Source of the DNA: Basidiobolus ranarum
Taxonomy: Eukaryota; Basidiobolomycota; Basidiobolomycetes; Basidiobolales
Assembly: GCA_040143965.1 (NCBI GenBank)
Contig: JASJQH010000047.1
Span: 1 to 38,371 of the forward strand
DNA: 38,371 nucleotides
Direction of reading: 5' to 3'
Shown: piece by piece, positions 21,101-31,900 of the stretch
Numbering within the stretch: the first letter of the stretch is position 1
Layout of the letters: each line of letters opens with the position of its first letter
Position numbers and translations under genes: made by a program
The notes under the pieces: generated by a model
Seen by the model: only the letters and a program-made list of their open reading frames with translations
Database searches by the model: none
Told to the model about the DNA's origin: nothing

Positions 21101-23998
21101 ACCCTCTGCATACAAAAGCTCTTCCTAGGTGATAACCGGTTGACTGATGATGTATTTCCTTTGATCGGCTTATTGACGGAGCTCAGGGTTTTGAACGTCT
21201 CTTTCAATGCAATTTACGAAATTCCACCCAACACCTTGTTTGGCTTGGTAAACCTGGTGGAATTATATCTATCTGGGAATCAGATCAGTTCGTTACCCAC
21301 CGATGAGATTGAACGTCTTCGTAGTTTACGTATACTACATGTTAATGCCAACAAATTGCACACACTTCCGGCAGAACTAGGAAAGATTGGAAAGTTGGAG
21401 GTATTGGATGTAGGCAGCAACAATTTGAAGTACAACATTTCTAACTGGCCCTATGATTGGAACTGGAATTGGAATCGTGAGCTTCGTTATTTAAATCTGT
21501 CTGGCAATAAGCGACTACAGATTAAGAACAATCATACTGATCTTAATCCGAATAGAGAGAGGAATCTGGCGGATTTTAGCTCTTTACAGGTTCTTAGTGT
21601 CCTCGGCTTAATGGATGTCACTCTAATGGTAGGTGTGCCTGAAGAAACCGAGAATCGTAGAATTCGTACTTCTACTTCAGAAGTGAACCACATGAGCTAT
21701 GGCATGGCCGATTACCTTGGTCCATCTGGTGTCTTGTGTTCTTGGGATTTAGCAGTCCCCAGATTCCGAAGCTCTGAAAGTGAATGTCTATTCGCATTGT
21801 TCGACTCGCTAAATGTGAAACGTGGGGGATCAGCATTTTCAAAATACTTGAATGATTGGTTTACATATCAGTTTACTTCAGAGTTGAAAAAACTACGCGA
21901 ACCTTCCGAAACTGCTGAAGACGCTTTACGTCGTACATTCTTAGGTATTGAAAAGGAATTGGGGACCCAATTTATTGAAAAGGGTAGAAATGCCGGCGCC
22001 TCCGCCTTGGTGACTTACATTTGCGATAAAACCCTTTACGTAGCCAACGTTGGCGATGCCTTGGCAGTAATTTCTCGAGGAAGTAGTGCACAATTGATAT
22101 CCACCCCACACTCACCGTGTAGCCAAAAGGAAATCAATCGAATTAGAGATTCCGCTGGCTGGATCTCCTCTAATGGCTTTGTTGGTGGTCAAGTTGGTGT
22201 CTCGCGATGCTTTGGGCAATTCAATCTATTGCCTGCAGTCAATGCGAATCCAGCAATCCAGGTAGTCGAACTCTGCGAGCAAGACGAGTTTGTAATCATG
22301 GCTAGCAAAGGCCTATGGGACCATGTGTCCTATCAAACAGCCGTGGATATTGCGTGTACATCGAGATTCGATTTGATGTTAGCTACGCAGAAACTACGCG
22401 ATTTTGCTATCACCTACGGTGCTAGTGAGAGCATTGTGGTGATGATCATTGGAGTCGGGGATTTGTTCAATAAACGTCCCAGACAAGGCCTGAACGGTGG
22501 TCATCAACCGTCACAACCTGGAAAGGGAATGTTTGGTTTTGCTGAAGGGTACGATGAAGCCAACCTATACCGTAAAAATAGACGCGGGAAGGATGAGCTT
22601 CCTGGAGACTCCACTTTAGCTAGATTGGATCGTGAAGTGCAACCCCCCAAAGGCACCGTAGCTATGGTATTCACAGATATCAAGAATTCCACCTTTTTAT
22701 GGGAGACACTCCCAAATGCAATGAACTCTGCGATCAAAATTCACAACAAAATTCTGCGTCGTTTACTACGCGCCATCGGTGGTTATGAGGTTAAAACTGA
22801 AGGAGATGCTTTTATGGTATCTTTCCCAACTGTCGCAGCAGCTCTGCGGTGGTGTTTGACTGTACAGCTTCAGTTGTTGCAGGCGGACTGGCCTCAAGAA
22901 ATTCTAAATTCTGAGGATGGCCAAGAAATATTTGGTCCTGGCCTTACGAACGAACTTTTGTACCGTGGATTGTCGGTCAGAATGGGACTTCATTATGGCA
23001 AACCAGTGTGTGAGAACGATCCCATCACAAATCGTATGGACTATTTTGGCCCCATGGTAAATAGATCCGCACGTATTTGTAGTGTTGCTGATGGAGGGCA
23101 AATTTGCGTCAGCTCAGATGTCATCAATGAGATCAACAACCTAGAAGGAATATTTGATGAGTCTTCAGAGTCGGAAGTTCCAGAAGACTTGCCTACTAAT
23201 GAACTTGGAAGAGATGAGTTAGCGTTGAAACAGCTTCGAATAGAAATAGTCAAACTTGGCGAACGAAAGCTGAAAGGACTTGAAAACCCTGAAGAATTAT
23301 CCTTGATTTACCCTAGATCTCTGTTAGCTCGGTGGGTACGTTGGCAACAAGCACAAACCAAAGAAGAACCGGTGGCCATCTATGAGAGGGCATTTATGCA
23401 GACAATTGATCCTGCTTTAGTACGTTCATTGGGTTATATCTGTATACGTCTTGAGCGAGTAGCATCAGGCAATACTAGCCTGATGAATCGTCGTGCTTCA
23501 AGAACGGATTATTTAAGCGGACTGCTTACTTTCCACGTTAAAGATAATGCGGAAGATCATGAATTAATAAGAATTCTAGAGGGGCTGGTTACCCGAATCG
23601 AAAATGCATACTCTACCATCTACCTGCGAAAATACGAGTCCATCGCGGCTACAGTTGCTGAAGTATTTGGGGAAGAATTCAACTTGAGTAATATCGACTT
23701 GGATGATTTCCGCAAGGCTTTAGGACAGCTCCGTGATATGTTAACTGCAGATAACAAAAACTCAAGACCGCAAATCTCTGATGATTCCCCAATACCACCC
23801 ACAAATTGCATATCTGCTATCAGCGTAGAGGATACGGTTGCTGAGGATCCACATCCATCCACACCTCCAGCGCGTAACTCTGTGAACTCGGCCTATCAAT
23901 CAAAAATCCGACCTTTAGGGATGGTAGTCACAAAAGAAATGTCGGATCCTTTCTTGCAAGAGCTTGCTTCACCTAAAACTGAAGAGAACCATGCCTAA
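18174..23998 (+). CDS. CYR1: Adenylate cyclase, Cyr1 type (7 exons)
   Basis: Exons 18174-18780, 18837-18976, 19043-19067, 19132-19406, 19468-19621, 19677-19840 and 19901-23998 join in frame to 1820 aa. N-terminal ~330 residues: Ser/Thr/Pro-rich with basic patches and a segment near residue 250-270 (INGFDLEMDGIVNPEAI). A Ras-association domain is at ~350-440 (FREDSTFGTVTVPIHIVAADL, then LKRMLEQMGYTSKDKL and REDNTYLCRFTF). Leucine-rich repeats run ~480-1030, interrupted by a Pro/Ser insertion (PAPSASPPTFSSESPTS). A PP2C-like domain is at ~1050-1313. The class III cyclase is at ~1370-1595, with FTDIKNSTFLWE and EGDAFMVSF (metal-binding Asp residues) and DYFGPMVNRSARI. The product makes cAMP from ATP; in yeasts this enzyme is driven by Ras through the RA/LRR region and by G-alpha through the N-terminus. 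Domain order and length match fungal Cyr1. Exon 3 is only 25 nt. The ATG at 18174 is the first usable one; an upstream coding exon is not excluded. Confidence 0.95.
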
Positions 23999-25166
23999 TA
24001 CCACTTAGAAACGCATTGCTCATTTAACCTGACATATATGTGGCACACTCCCTCCCCGCATCCTATTTAGCCCTCCTCTTCTCTGATTGCTTACCCATGG
24101 CCTGTATACTCTGCTCTGACAATCATCTGACTACTGTAAGTTTTATACTATTTCTGTTCTCAAACATGTATTATTATTATTTCATACGCATCTAAAATTT
24201 GAGAGAATTTTGGGTTAGAGTTGAAGGATTCGAAAAGGGGATTTAGAGCGTCTATCAGTTGACTTTTCTTCCATAACTGCGTATTCTTAGTTTTAACTTC
24301 AACCATGTATTTTTTACTCTCTCCTTCGTTTTACTACTCACATATCACTACGCCTCCAGGTGATCATTTGCTGTTTCAATTGATGCTTTGATGCTTTGAT
24401 TCGAATCCAATATCCAAAACTGGTTGCCTGAGTGAATAAATTATGAGTAAAAATTAGAACACCAGATAACATGGCAGACTCTGAGATTCCCATAATTGTC
24501 TAATCAAATTAAGGCTAATTATGCTTGACAACCATACTCGATATTTATTGGCTCCTGATTGTATGTTGAAAGATCACAAAACCACCCGAAAGTCTATTGC
24601 CACGATGATATAACTAGCCAATCGAGAGTCAATATTCATCAATAAATGTAATACCAAGTTAATTTGTGCGAAAGAATGATTGGGGCAATGCAACTTAACA
24701 CAATCACAATGAAATGAAATGATAATGTTAAGAGATGAATGCTAACTCTGCTCCGGAGTTGGGTGGAATTCACTCTTACCTAAAGTTAGTCCAAATTCCA
24801 TGCAAAATGCCCGCAAATCACTCCCAAATCATGAGAAAAAAAGAAAAATCTAGAGTCTCGGGGATTGAAATGACTCTCTACCTTGGATCAAAAATGTTTA
24901 TTGATCTGTAGTAAAATACTCTATATTCGCAATACAAAATATTCCAACAATCTTGTGATTCCAACATTAAGCTAATTTTCTGGTCGTTTCTGTGCACCCC
25001 CCTCTTTTAGTACCCATAGCATTGAGCCGGGCTCCCAATATATCTACTCAAATCTACTTAGTTACACTCAAGCTTGCTCTTTCTTTTCATTTCCTCCCAC
25101 CCTCTGTCTACGGCATAGCCCTCAACTAATATCATTTCTCCTCCTCCTCCTCCTGCATCGCATTGT
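23999..25166. other. Spacer ending in a CT-rich leader
   Basis: The 3' flank of the cyclase and the promoter and leader of the Nrd1-like gene. The last ~90 nt before the ATG are strongly pyrimidine-rich, including five to six CTC units at 25137-25155. A near-telobox (GGGTTAGAG) is at 24211-24219. No gene is visible in the remainder. Confidence 0.5.
25080..25160 (+). promoter_or_regulatory. Pyrimidine-rich leader with CTC repeat
   Basis: A CT-rich run (TCTTTCTTTTCATTTCCTCC) is followed by a CTC trinucleotide repeat directly before the ATG at 25167. CT tracts near the transcription start are common in highly expressed fungal genes. They also resemble the CU-rich RNA sites reported for Nrd1-type proteins, so autoregulation is conceivable. 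Confidence 0.4.
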
Positions 25167-27157
25167 ATGAAAGAACACGCCTCTCAGAAAGTCGAATTTG
25201 TAAGTACTTTCTAAGCCTTAATTGACCCGAGTGTCCCTAGACTTTCTCTTTCATCCTTTTGATTCTTCATCTTGTATGTTTGTAATATTCCATCTACTTG
25301 GAACACTTTCTGGTAGCATTCTTGCTTTTTGTTATTTTTCTAGCTTAACTTTCTGTCTTTAAAGCAGCTTGATATTCCAGCTGGACTGATGCCTATCATT
25401 CAATTTACTTCTTGATCTTTTTTTTACACTGAAACAGTCAAGTCTAGGATATTATTTGGTTTTCTCGACTTCTTTACATTCATACTTTGTATCAGTGAAT
25501 AATTCTTGTTGGTTTAAAGGAGGATACTAAGGTTTCTGACTTTAATTAGGATTACAACTATCCTCTCACTGGAAACGGATCTCCGCAAGGACTTGGCCTT
25601 GGTCTTCCAGTAAGCACATCTACCGGCAGTATGTACAGTCAATATCCTTCTATGTCAGCCCCATTGATGGTCTCCCCTCCCCAGTACCAGACCTTCAATC
25701 ACCAATATCAAAGTAGTAACCAGTTCCCTTCTGTTCTCCCTCAAATTCAGAATGGTAACTCTTACGGAGGTATGGGTTAGTGTTTTTTAGAAATCATGAT
25801 GCTTCAGGTATTCTCAAACTAATATCATTTTACAGGAAGGACAATCTATGTTGGTAATATTCCTCCTGATACACCGGTGGATGAAGTTCTTGGCCAAGTC
25901 AGAGGAGGCCCCATTGAAAGTATTAAACTATTACCAGAAAAAAACTGTATCTTTATTTCCTTTCTTGACGGAAACAGCGCCAATGCCTTCTATCATGATG
26001 CCAACAACAAGAAAATCATGCTAAGAGGACAGGATCTTAAAGTTGGATGGGGAAAACCATCACCAGTTCCTAGCAATGTCTTAGTCGCTGTTCAAACAGG
26101 TGCTACTCGTAATGTTTACCTTGGAAGTCTTGAAGAGGCAATTACCGAGGATAGCCTTCGAGAGGAGTTGTCGGTTTTTGGGCCCATCGATACGGTAAAG
26201 ATTATTAGGGAAAAGAACATTGGATTTGTTCACTTTTTGTCCATTACCAATGCTGTCAAGTGTGTTACCACTCTGCAATCCGATCCCAAATGGACCGGCA
26301 AGCGAGTGAACTACGGTAAAGATAGATGTGCTCAGCCTACCAAGTCCTCCCAAAACAATGGGTACTTGGCCAACAATGGTGGCAATAATGTCAGTTACTC
26401 CAATGGGTTTAATGGAAACAATCATTTCAATGGGGTATCTTTTGATCCATATTCCTCTAATGGCCTTTCTCATGAAAATGGTGCTCAGTATTCCCCTTCC
26501 AATTTCGGAGGCGTCGGGAATAATCGCACCATTTACCTCGGTAACATCCACCCTGAGACTACTTGCGAGGACATCTGTAACGTTGTTCGTGGTGGAATTC
26601 TTCATCAGATTCGTTTCATGACTGATAAGCACATCGCTTTTGTTAGTTTTGTTGATCCCAATGCTTCAATGAATTTCTACAACCTCGCCAGTTATACTGG
26701 TGTCGTGATCAAAAACCGTAGATTGAAAATAGGATGGGGTAAGAACACTCCACTTCCACCTGCTGTTGCGATGGCTGTTCAGTCAGGGGCCACACGCAAC
26801 GTTTACATCGGTAATATTGACGATAGTATTACTGAAGAGAAGCTAAAGCAAGACTTTTCAGTGTTTGGAGAGATTGAGCTTGTCAACACCTTGAAAGATA
26901 AGAATTGTGCATTTGTAAACTTTACCAACATACTTTCAGCTGTCAAGGCTATCGACGGAATCAAATCCAACTTTGATTATGCCAACTTCCGTATTAACTA
27001 CGGTAAAGATCGTTGCGGTAATCCTCCCAGACCACCCAAAAACGGGACTGATGTGGATCTTACGAACGGATTCTCCGCCTCTAGTACTACCGATAATTAT
27101 ATCGGAGGTGGCTCCCTCTATGATGGAATGATGAACGGCGTTGCCCGGGGCGTTTAA
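25167..27157 (+). CDS. nrd1: Nrd1/Mrn1-like RNA-binding protein, four RRMs (3 exons)
   Basis: Exons 25167-25199, 25550-25769 and 25836-27157 join in frame to 524 aa. A Gly/Pro/Ser/Gln-rich N-terminus (to ~84) precedes four RNA-recognition motifs in two alternating types. RRM1 is at ~86-160 (RTIYVGNI, NCIFISF) and RRM2 at ~175-250 (RNVYLGSL, NIGFVHF). RRM3 is at ~314-390 (RTIYLGNI, HIAFVSF) and RRM4 at ~405-480 (RNVYIGNI, NCAFVNF). RRM1 and RRM3 each end in L K.GWGK..P.P, and RRM2 and RRM4 each end in NYGKDRC, so the protein looks like a tandem duplication of an RRM pair. An Asn/Gly-rich linker separates the pairs. This is the layout of S. pombe Nrd1, which restrains sexual differentiation and binds mRNA in the cytoplasm, and of S. 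cerevisiae Mrn1. The first exon codes only 11 residues and is followed by a 350-nt intron, unusually long for this window. Confidence 0.9.
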
Positions 27158-27688
27158 AAATCACTTTAATTTTCTTCGTCCGTTTCGAGTAAATATTTTC
27201 CTCTTTTATTCTTTCATAGATACTATCACTAGTCTCCACACCCTTCAAGTTTACACCCTTCTATTTAGTTTCTTCTACCATCATCGCTTATTTACTTCTA
27301 TAAACATCATGCATCCTTTAATCTAAGCCATTATTTAATAAAAGTAACTCATGGCCTGCGGCCACTTTATTGATATGATAAGATATGTATTTAGTACATA
27401 GTTTAGTACCTACACTCTCACTTGACACCGCACCATTTAATCGTAGGTTAGGGTTAAAGTTAAGCTTATCTTCTATTTGCAGAGAGTTTCCATATCTATC
27501 ACTCGTTGAATTTGAGGGTTAGGTGAAGTATTTTCTTGAGAAATACTCGACTGCATGAAACAACATTATTGTGACGTTTTAAATAGATTCCATCTCACTA
27601 TAATTGCGTAAAAAAATTACTGGTATTGATTTTGAGATAAATCAAATATTAGATTCTTAGCAAGTTAGTATTATGAATATAGTACAGC
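27158..27688. other. Spacer with telobox-like motifs
   Basis: The 3' flank of the RRM gene and the promoter of the hydrolase. GGTTAGGGTTAAAG at 27446-27459 and GAGGGTTAGGTG at 27514-27525 resemble telomere repeat units. No further gene is seen. Confidence 0.5.
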
Positions 27689-28744
27689 ATGTTTAGGAAA
27701 GGTCATCGAATCGGAAGGATACTTCTACATAGAGAACTTGCGTCATGTATACCCAAGCGCTCGCTGTCTACTACGACCACGGTAATAAGTATCGCGCTTG
27801 GCATTCCTTTAGGAATGTACACTTACAAATCGGTAATGATGGTCTTATTTCAAAATAAAATCATATATATGCCATATCTACCTCCAGGTGCCAGACATGA
27901 GACTGAGATACCTAAAGCTAGCACGAACTACTATTTTAGAAAAGAAAAACTCCAGACTATTGATAATTGTACACTTGAAGGGATCAGCATTGCGAATAAA
28001 GAGGAAGAAGAGAGAAAACCCAACCAGGTTCTTGTTTATTTCCATGGGTATGAAATATTCTACCAGAAATAGAAATATTCCATCTATTCTATAATAACCT
28101 CACGTTTGTTCTACAGAAACGCTGGTAATGTTAGTCATCGTTTTCCTGTATTCAATACAATTCTTCGAGCTTTACCCGATACAACTATTGTGTCTTTTAA
28201 TTATCGAGGGTATGGCGGTTCAACTGGTTCACCTAGTGAACAAGGACTTCAACAAGATAGCGTTTGCATTCTGTCCTATGTTCAAAAAAAATTCCCCAAT
28301 TCTCGAGTAATTCTCTATGGGCATAGTTTAGGTGGTGCAGTAGCAGCGTACTTAACACATCAAGTTGAAACCAACCCCACTGAAGTCAATCATGTTGTTG
28401 GTTTGATACTAGAAAATACATTTACTTCCATCACTGGGATGGTATATCATCTTTACCCAGCATGGCTTCCATACCGTTACCTCACGAAATGGTTTCTTTG
28501 GAATCGATGGGACACTGATACCTTGATGAAGCAGATACATCGTACACCAGTATTAATTCTGACTTCAGAACGAGATGCGATAGTTCCCACTGAAATGATG
28601 AACACTCTATGGGAATCCTTGGAACCAAATGAATCATTCAACCGTTCCAAGATAGTGAAGTTCCCTTACGGTACTCACGAGGATACCTTTAAACAGCCAG
28701 GATTCAAAAAGGAGATCCGCGATTTTGTCAACTCTATAAGATAG
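27689..28744 (+). CDS. bem46: Bem46/ABHD13-type alpha/beta hydrolase (2 exons)
   Basis: Exons 27689-28047 and 28117-28744 join in frame to 328 aa. The intron falls within the oxyanion-hole motif, which reads YFHGNAGNVSHRFPVF after splicing. The nucleophile elbow is YGHSLGGAVA (Ser ~190). The other triad residues fit Asp ~273 in TSERDAIVP and His ~307 in PYGTHEDTF. FNYRGYGGSTGSPSEQGL and LENTFTSI are typical of the Bem46/ABHD13 subfamily of membrane-anchored serine hydrolases. The N-terminus is basic and Ser/Thr-rich with one hydrophobic segment (residues ~33-52). That fits a signal anchor or a mitochondrial presequence followed by a membrane segment. The substrate is unknown for the family. 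The gene converges on the P5 ATPase gene with 178 nt between stop codons. Intron phase and triad make the model firm; the exact subfamily is less certain. Confidence 0.88.
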
Positions 28745-28922
28745 TTTAATCAATAAATGAAAGTTTTATTGAATTTCGTTTGGATGAAATGCTCGTTCTT
28801 TCTCTTCCAAATCAAGAATTAAAATGGTAAATATAAAAGGATTTTTAACATGAAAGTGATGGGAATACTTAGGGTTGTGATATGAATGAATGCAGTGTTA
28901 AAATATGTAGAGATGAAAAAGA
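28745..28922. terminator. Shared convergent 3' region with overlapping poly(A) signals
   Basis: Two converging genes end here. A plus-strand AATAAA at 28752-28757 serves the hydrolase, and a minus-strand AATAAA (TTTATT, 28765-28770) is placed to serve the P5 ATPase. The two signals are 7 nt apart, so the 3' UTRs probably overlap. Confidence 0.55.
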
Positions 28923-31900
28923 TTATAACTTCAGTGCTAGTCTGTCTTGTGGATATTTCCGTTTCGCATACTCACGAACAGGCCCGAGAACGACCACGAC
29001 TTGCCAGAAGATACCAACTGCCATATTGGCTATGCTGAGACCCCACAGCTTCCATCTGAAGTCAGTAGGATATACATTGTGTCCCTGTGGCAGACTGTAT
29101 GGCTCGATGTACCAGCTGGGACGGCCATATCCAATCTCTTCAAGCACTTCCGGAGTACCGCAATTCAGGCGCAATAAACAGCCAAGTCTGTTAGGATCTG
29201 CCAATTGAGAGTACATTACGATAATCAAGAATCCAACCCAAAGGATCAAGAGTTTCCAGTTTCTCCACCAGGCTGCACGATATTTATGTCCAAAATTGAA
29301 CACCATAGCTACGTTAACGAATTGATATAAGGAAACAAATGAAGCAGTTTGAGATTCGTAGTTATCTCCTAAAAGCCACCATTTGGAATAGTCAACAATA
29401 CTCGAATCGAATTCGTTACAACGATACCAACTTTGTTGTCGAAGGAACACAAATGCACCAATAAAGAACAGATGATTGATAACAATTTGCCCAAGTACTG
29501 AGGCTAAGGTCTCAGGACCAAGAATACGAGCAGTAGGCCGAGTATGGGCTAGTCTAGTGGCTGCATGTGATTGGGTAACAGCCCAGGCGAGTCCAACGGT
29601 TACAAAGGCATCGACCATGATCCACACATTTTGAGATGGCTGCATGGAGTAGTAGAAACTGAAGATCTTTACCCAAGCCATTGTTTGTCCGTACATAATA
29701 AGATACTTGTAAGCAGCGAAAGAGGTAGCTAGAGCAGCCCGTCCTTGTTTCAAGAGTTCTACGCAGGATACAATTGAGCGTGTGCTACTGCTAAATGGAG
29801 AGACAATAGAGGCCTCAGCTTCGCTTAAAGCAAGTCCAACATGAGAGGCACGAAGGGCACCACAGTCATTACCACCATCACCGCACATAGCCGTGACACC
29901 ACGTTCCATATGTAATTGTACGCATTCAACTTTGTCATTTGGCTTCATTCTAGCGTAAACACGGATATCCAAGAGATATTTACGAATAGAATCGTCTTCC
30001 ACCATGTAATTAAAGGCTTTGTTGGTAACTGCTAGTTCAACTGGAACATTGAACTTGTCTTTTACAGCTGTCTCCATATCTGCAACCTCACCGGTATCAG
30101 CATCAGTCCAAATAAGACTATCTCTTGATAGATCTCCGAGAAGCACACGATTATTAGGCGGAATCATACCACATTGACGAGCAATGTAAATACCAGTCAA
30201 AGCAGTATCGCCTGTGATCATGACTGTACGAGTACCACCCTCCTTAAGTTGTGTGATGGAATCAGTAGTGTCATCCTTAAGCATGTTCTTGAAAAGAACA
30301 AGTCCCATCAATCTAACTTGGCTCTCCATTTCTTCACGAGACCATTCAAGTATAGAGTTTGGATCGATTTTACCCAAATCACGATGGGCCATAGCAAGAA
30401 CATAACACCCTTCCATTGCTAGCTTATTACACATAGTATCATAATCTTCAGGAATAGAGCTAGGATCACATAATTCTTTCACTTTCTCAAACGATCCTTT
30501 GACATATACGTGTACATGCCCAGTTGTGGGATCAAGAATGGCTACGGACATAGCGGCACGGGCGTGAACAAATTCGTATCTTTTGACCACTTGAATTGGT
30601 ACTGCGTTAGGTTCTTCGGTTGGAGTCAAAGTATCCAAATAGTTTCCCTCTGCCTGTGGAGCGAGTTCCCATTTGGTAGAACGGAACATTTCAATATCAA
30701 CCGGGTTACCAATTAATTGATCATTAACCTTAGTTACGGTATGACAAGTGGCAACACCAAGACGAATAATACGAGCGATATCTACGAATTTGCCATTTCT
30801 TTCCAGGAACTTGGGAGTGGAATGTTTATCAGCAAGATCAGTATGATCATCACCATAAGAGTTAATAGGTTGAACTCCATAAAACTCTAGACCTTCCTTA
30901 GTTAAGGTACCGGTTTTGTCGAAACAGAAGATGCGGACCTTACCGGCGATGATGATTCTTGGAAGATCAACGCAAAAGATTTTCAACTTACGTAGACGAC
31001 TGGCTGCAACACTTTGGCCAACAACTAAAGCTGCTGGAAGTAAGGGAGTGATAATCTGAGAAATAGTAAACATGCCGTAGAACCAAGCAGCAATATCACC
31101 TCTGCCTCCTAACCAAAGAGCAACTCCAAAGCAAATCAGACCGTAAACAAGAAGTACAGCCATCACAATGCGTAATTGCTCATCAAAGATGAATAATATA
31201 GGATTGGGGAAAAGAATTTTACGCACAAGCTTTCCTTTATCAGTGGAGGTGTTGGTGCGTAGTACTAGAGCGGTAACCTTTTGTTGGTTCCCTTGACCAA
31301 TAGGGGTTGCTTGAGAAATGGTAGTACCAGCGTATAAAGTATTGTTCTTGCCGGATCCAGATGGGTCATATTCCGTGTTGTCATCTTTTAAAGGGAACTT
31401 ACGAATTGGTAAAGGCTCTCCAGTAAGTGAACTCTCATCAGCAACAATATTACCACTGATCACAATACCATCGCAAGGTACAGCCATATCTTTGGTAACT
31501 TCGAAGACATCTCCGGGTACAAGTTCAGCTGTAGATAGCTCTTTCCATTGACCATCACGTAGCACCAAGCAATCACTACGATGTTCAGCCATTTTCTTAA
31601 CACGATGCTCTGAAGTAAGTCTCGTAACTACGCGGATCAAAGAGGAAATCAAAATTACTGCAGTATCAACAATACCGATGTAATAGTAATTGTAATAGTA
31701 GAACAACCAAAGAATCATAAATTGATACAGGTAGAAAAATGAGGTAAATTCTTGCAACAGTGCCACTGGAAAGGAGGGAACTTTCACACTGATGAAGTTA
31801 CTTCCCACAAGTTCTTTTCTACGAATAGCTTCCTCTTTTGTCAACCCGTTTACTTGTTGGAGTAGATCGTGATTGCTTGTGCCTACATCAATCTGGAATG

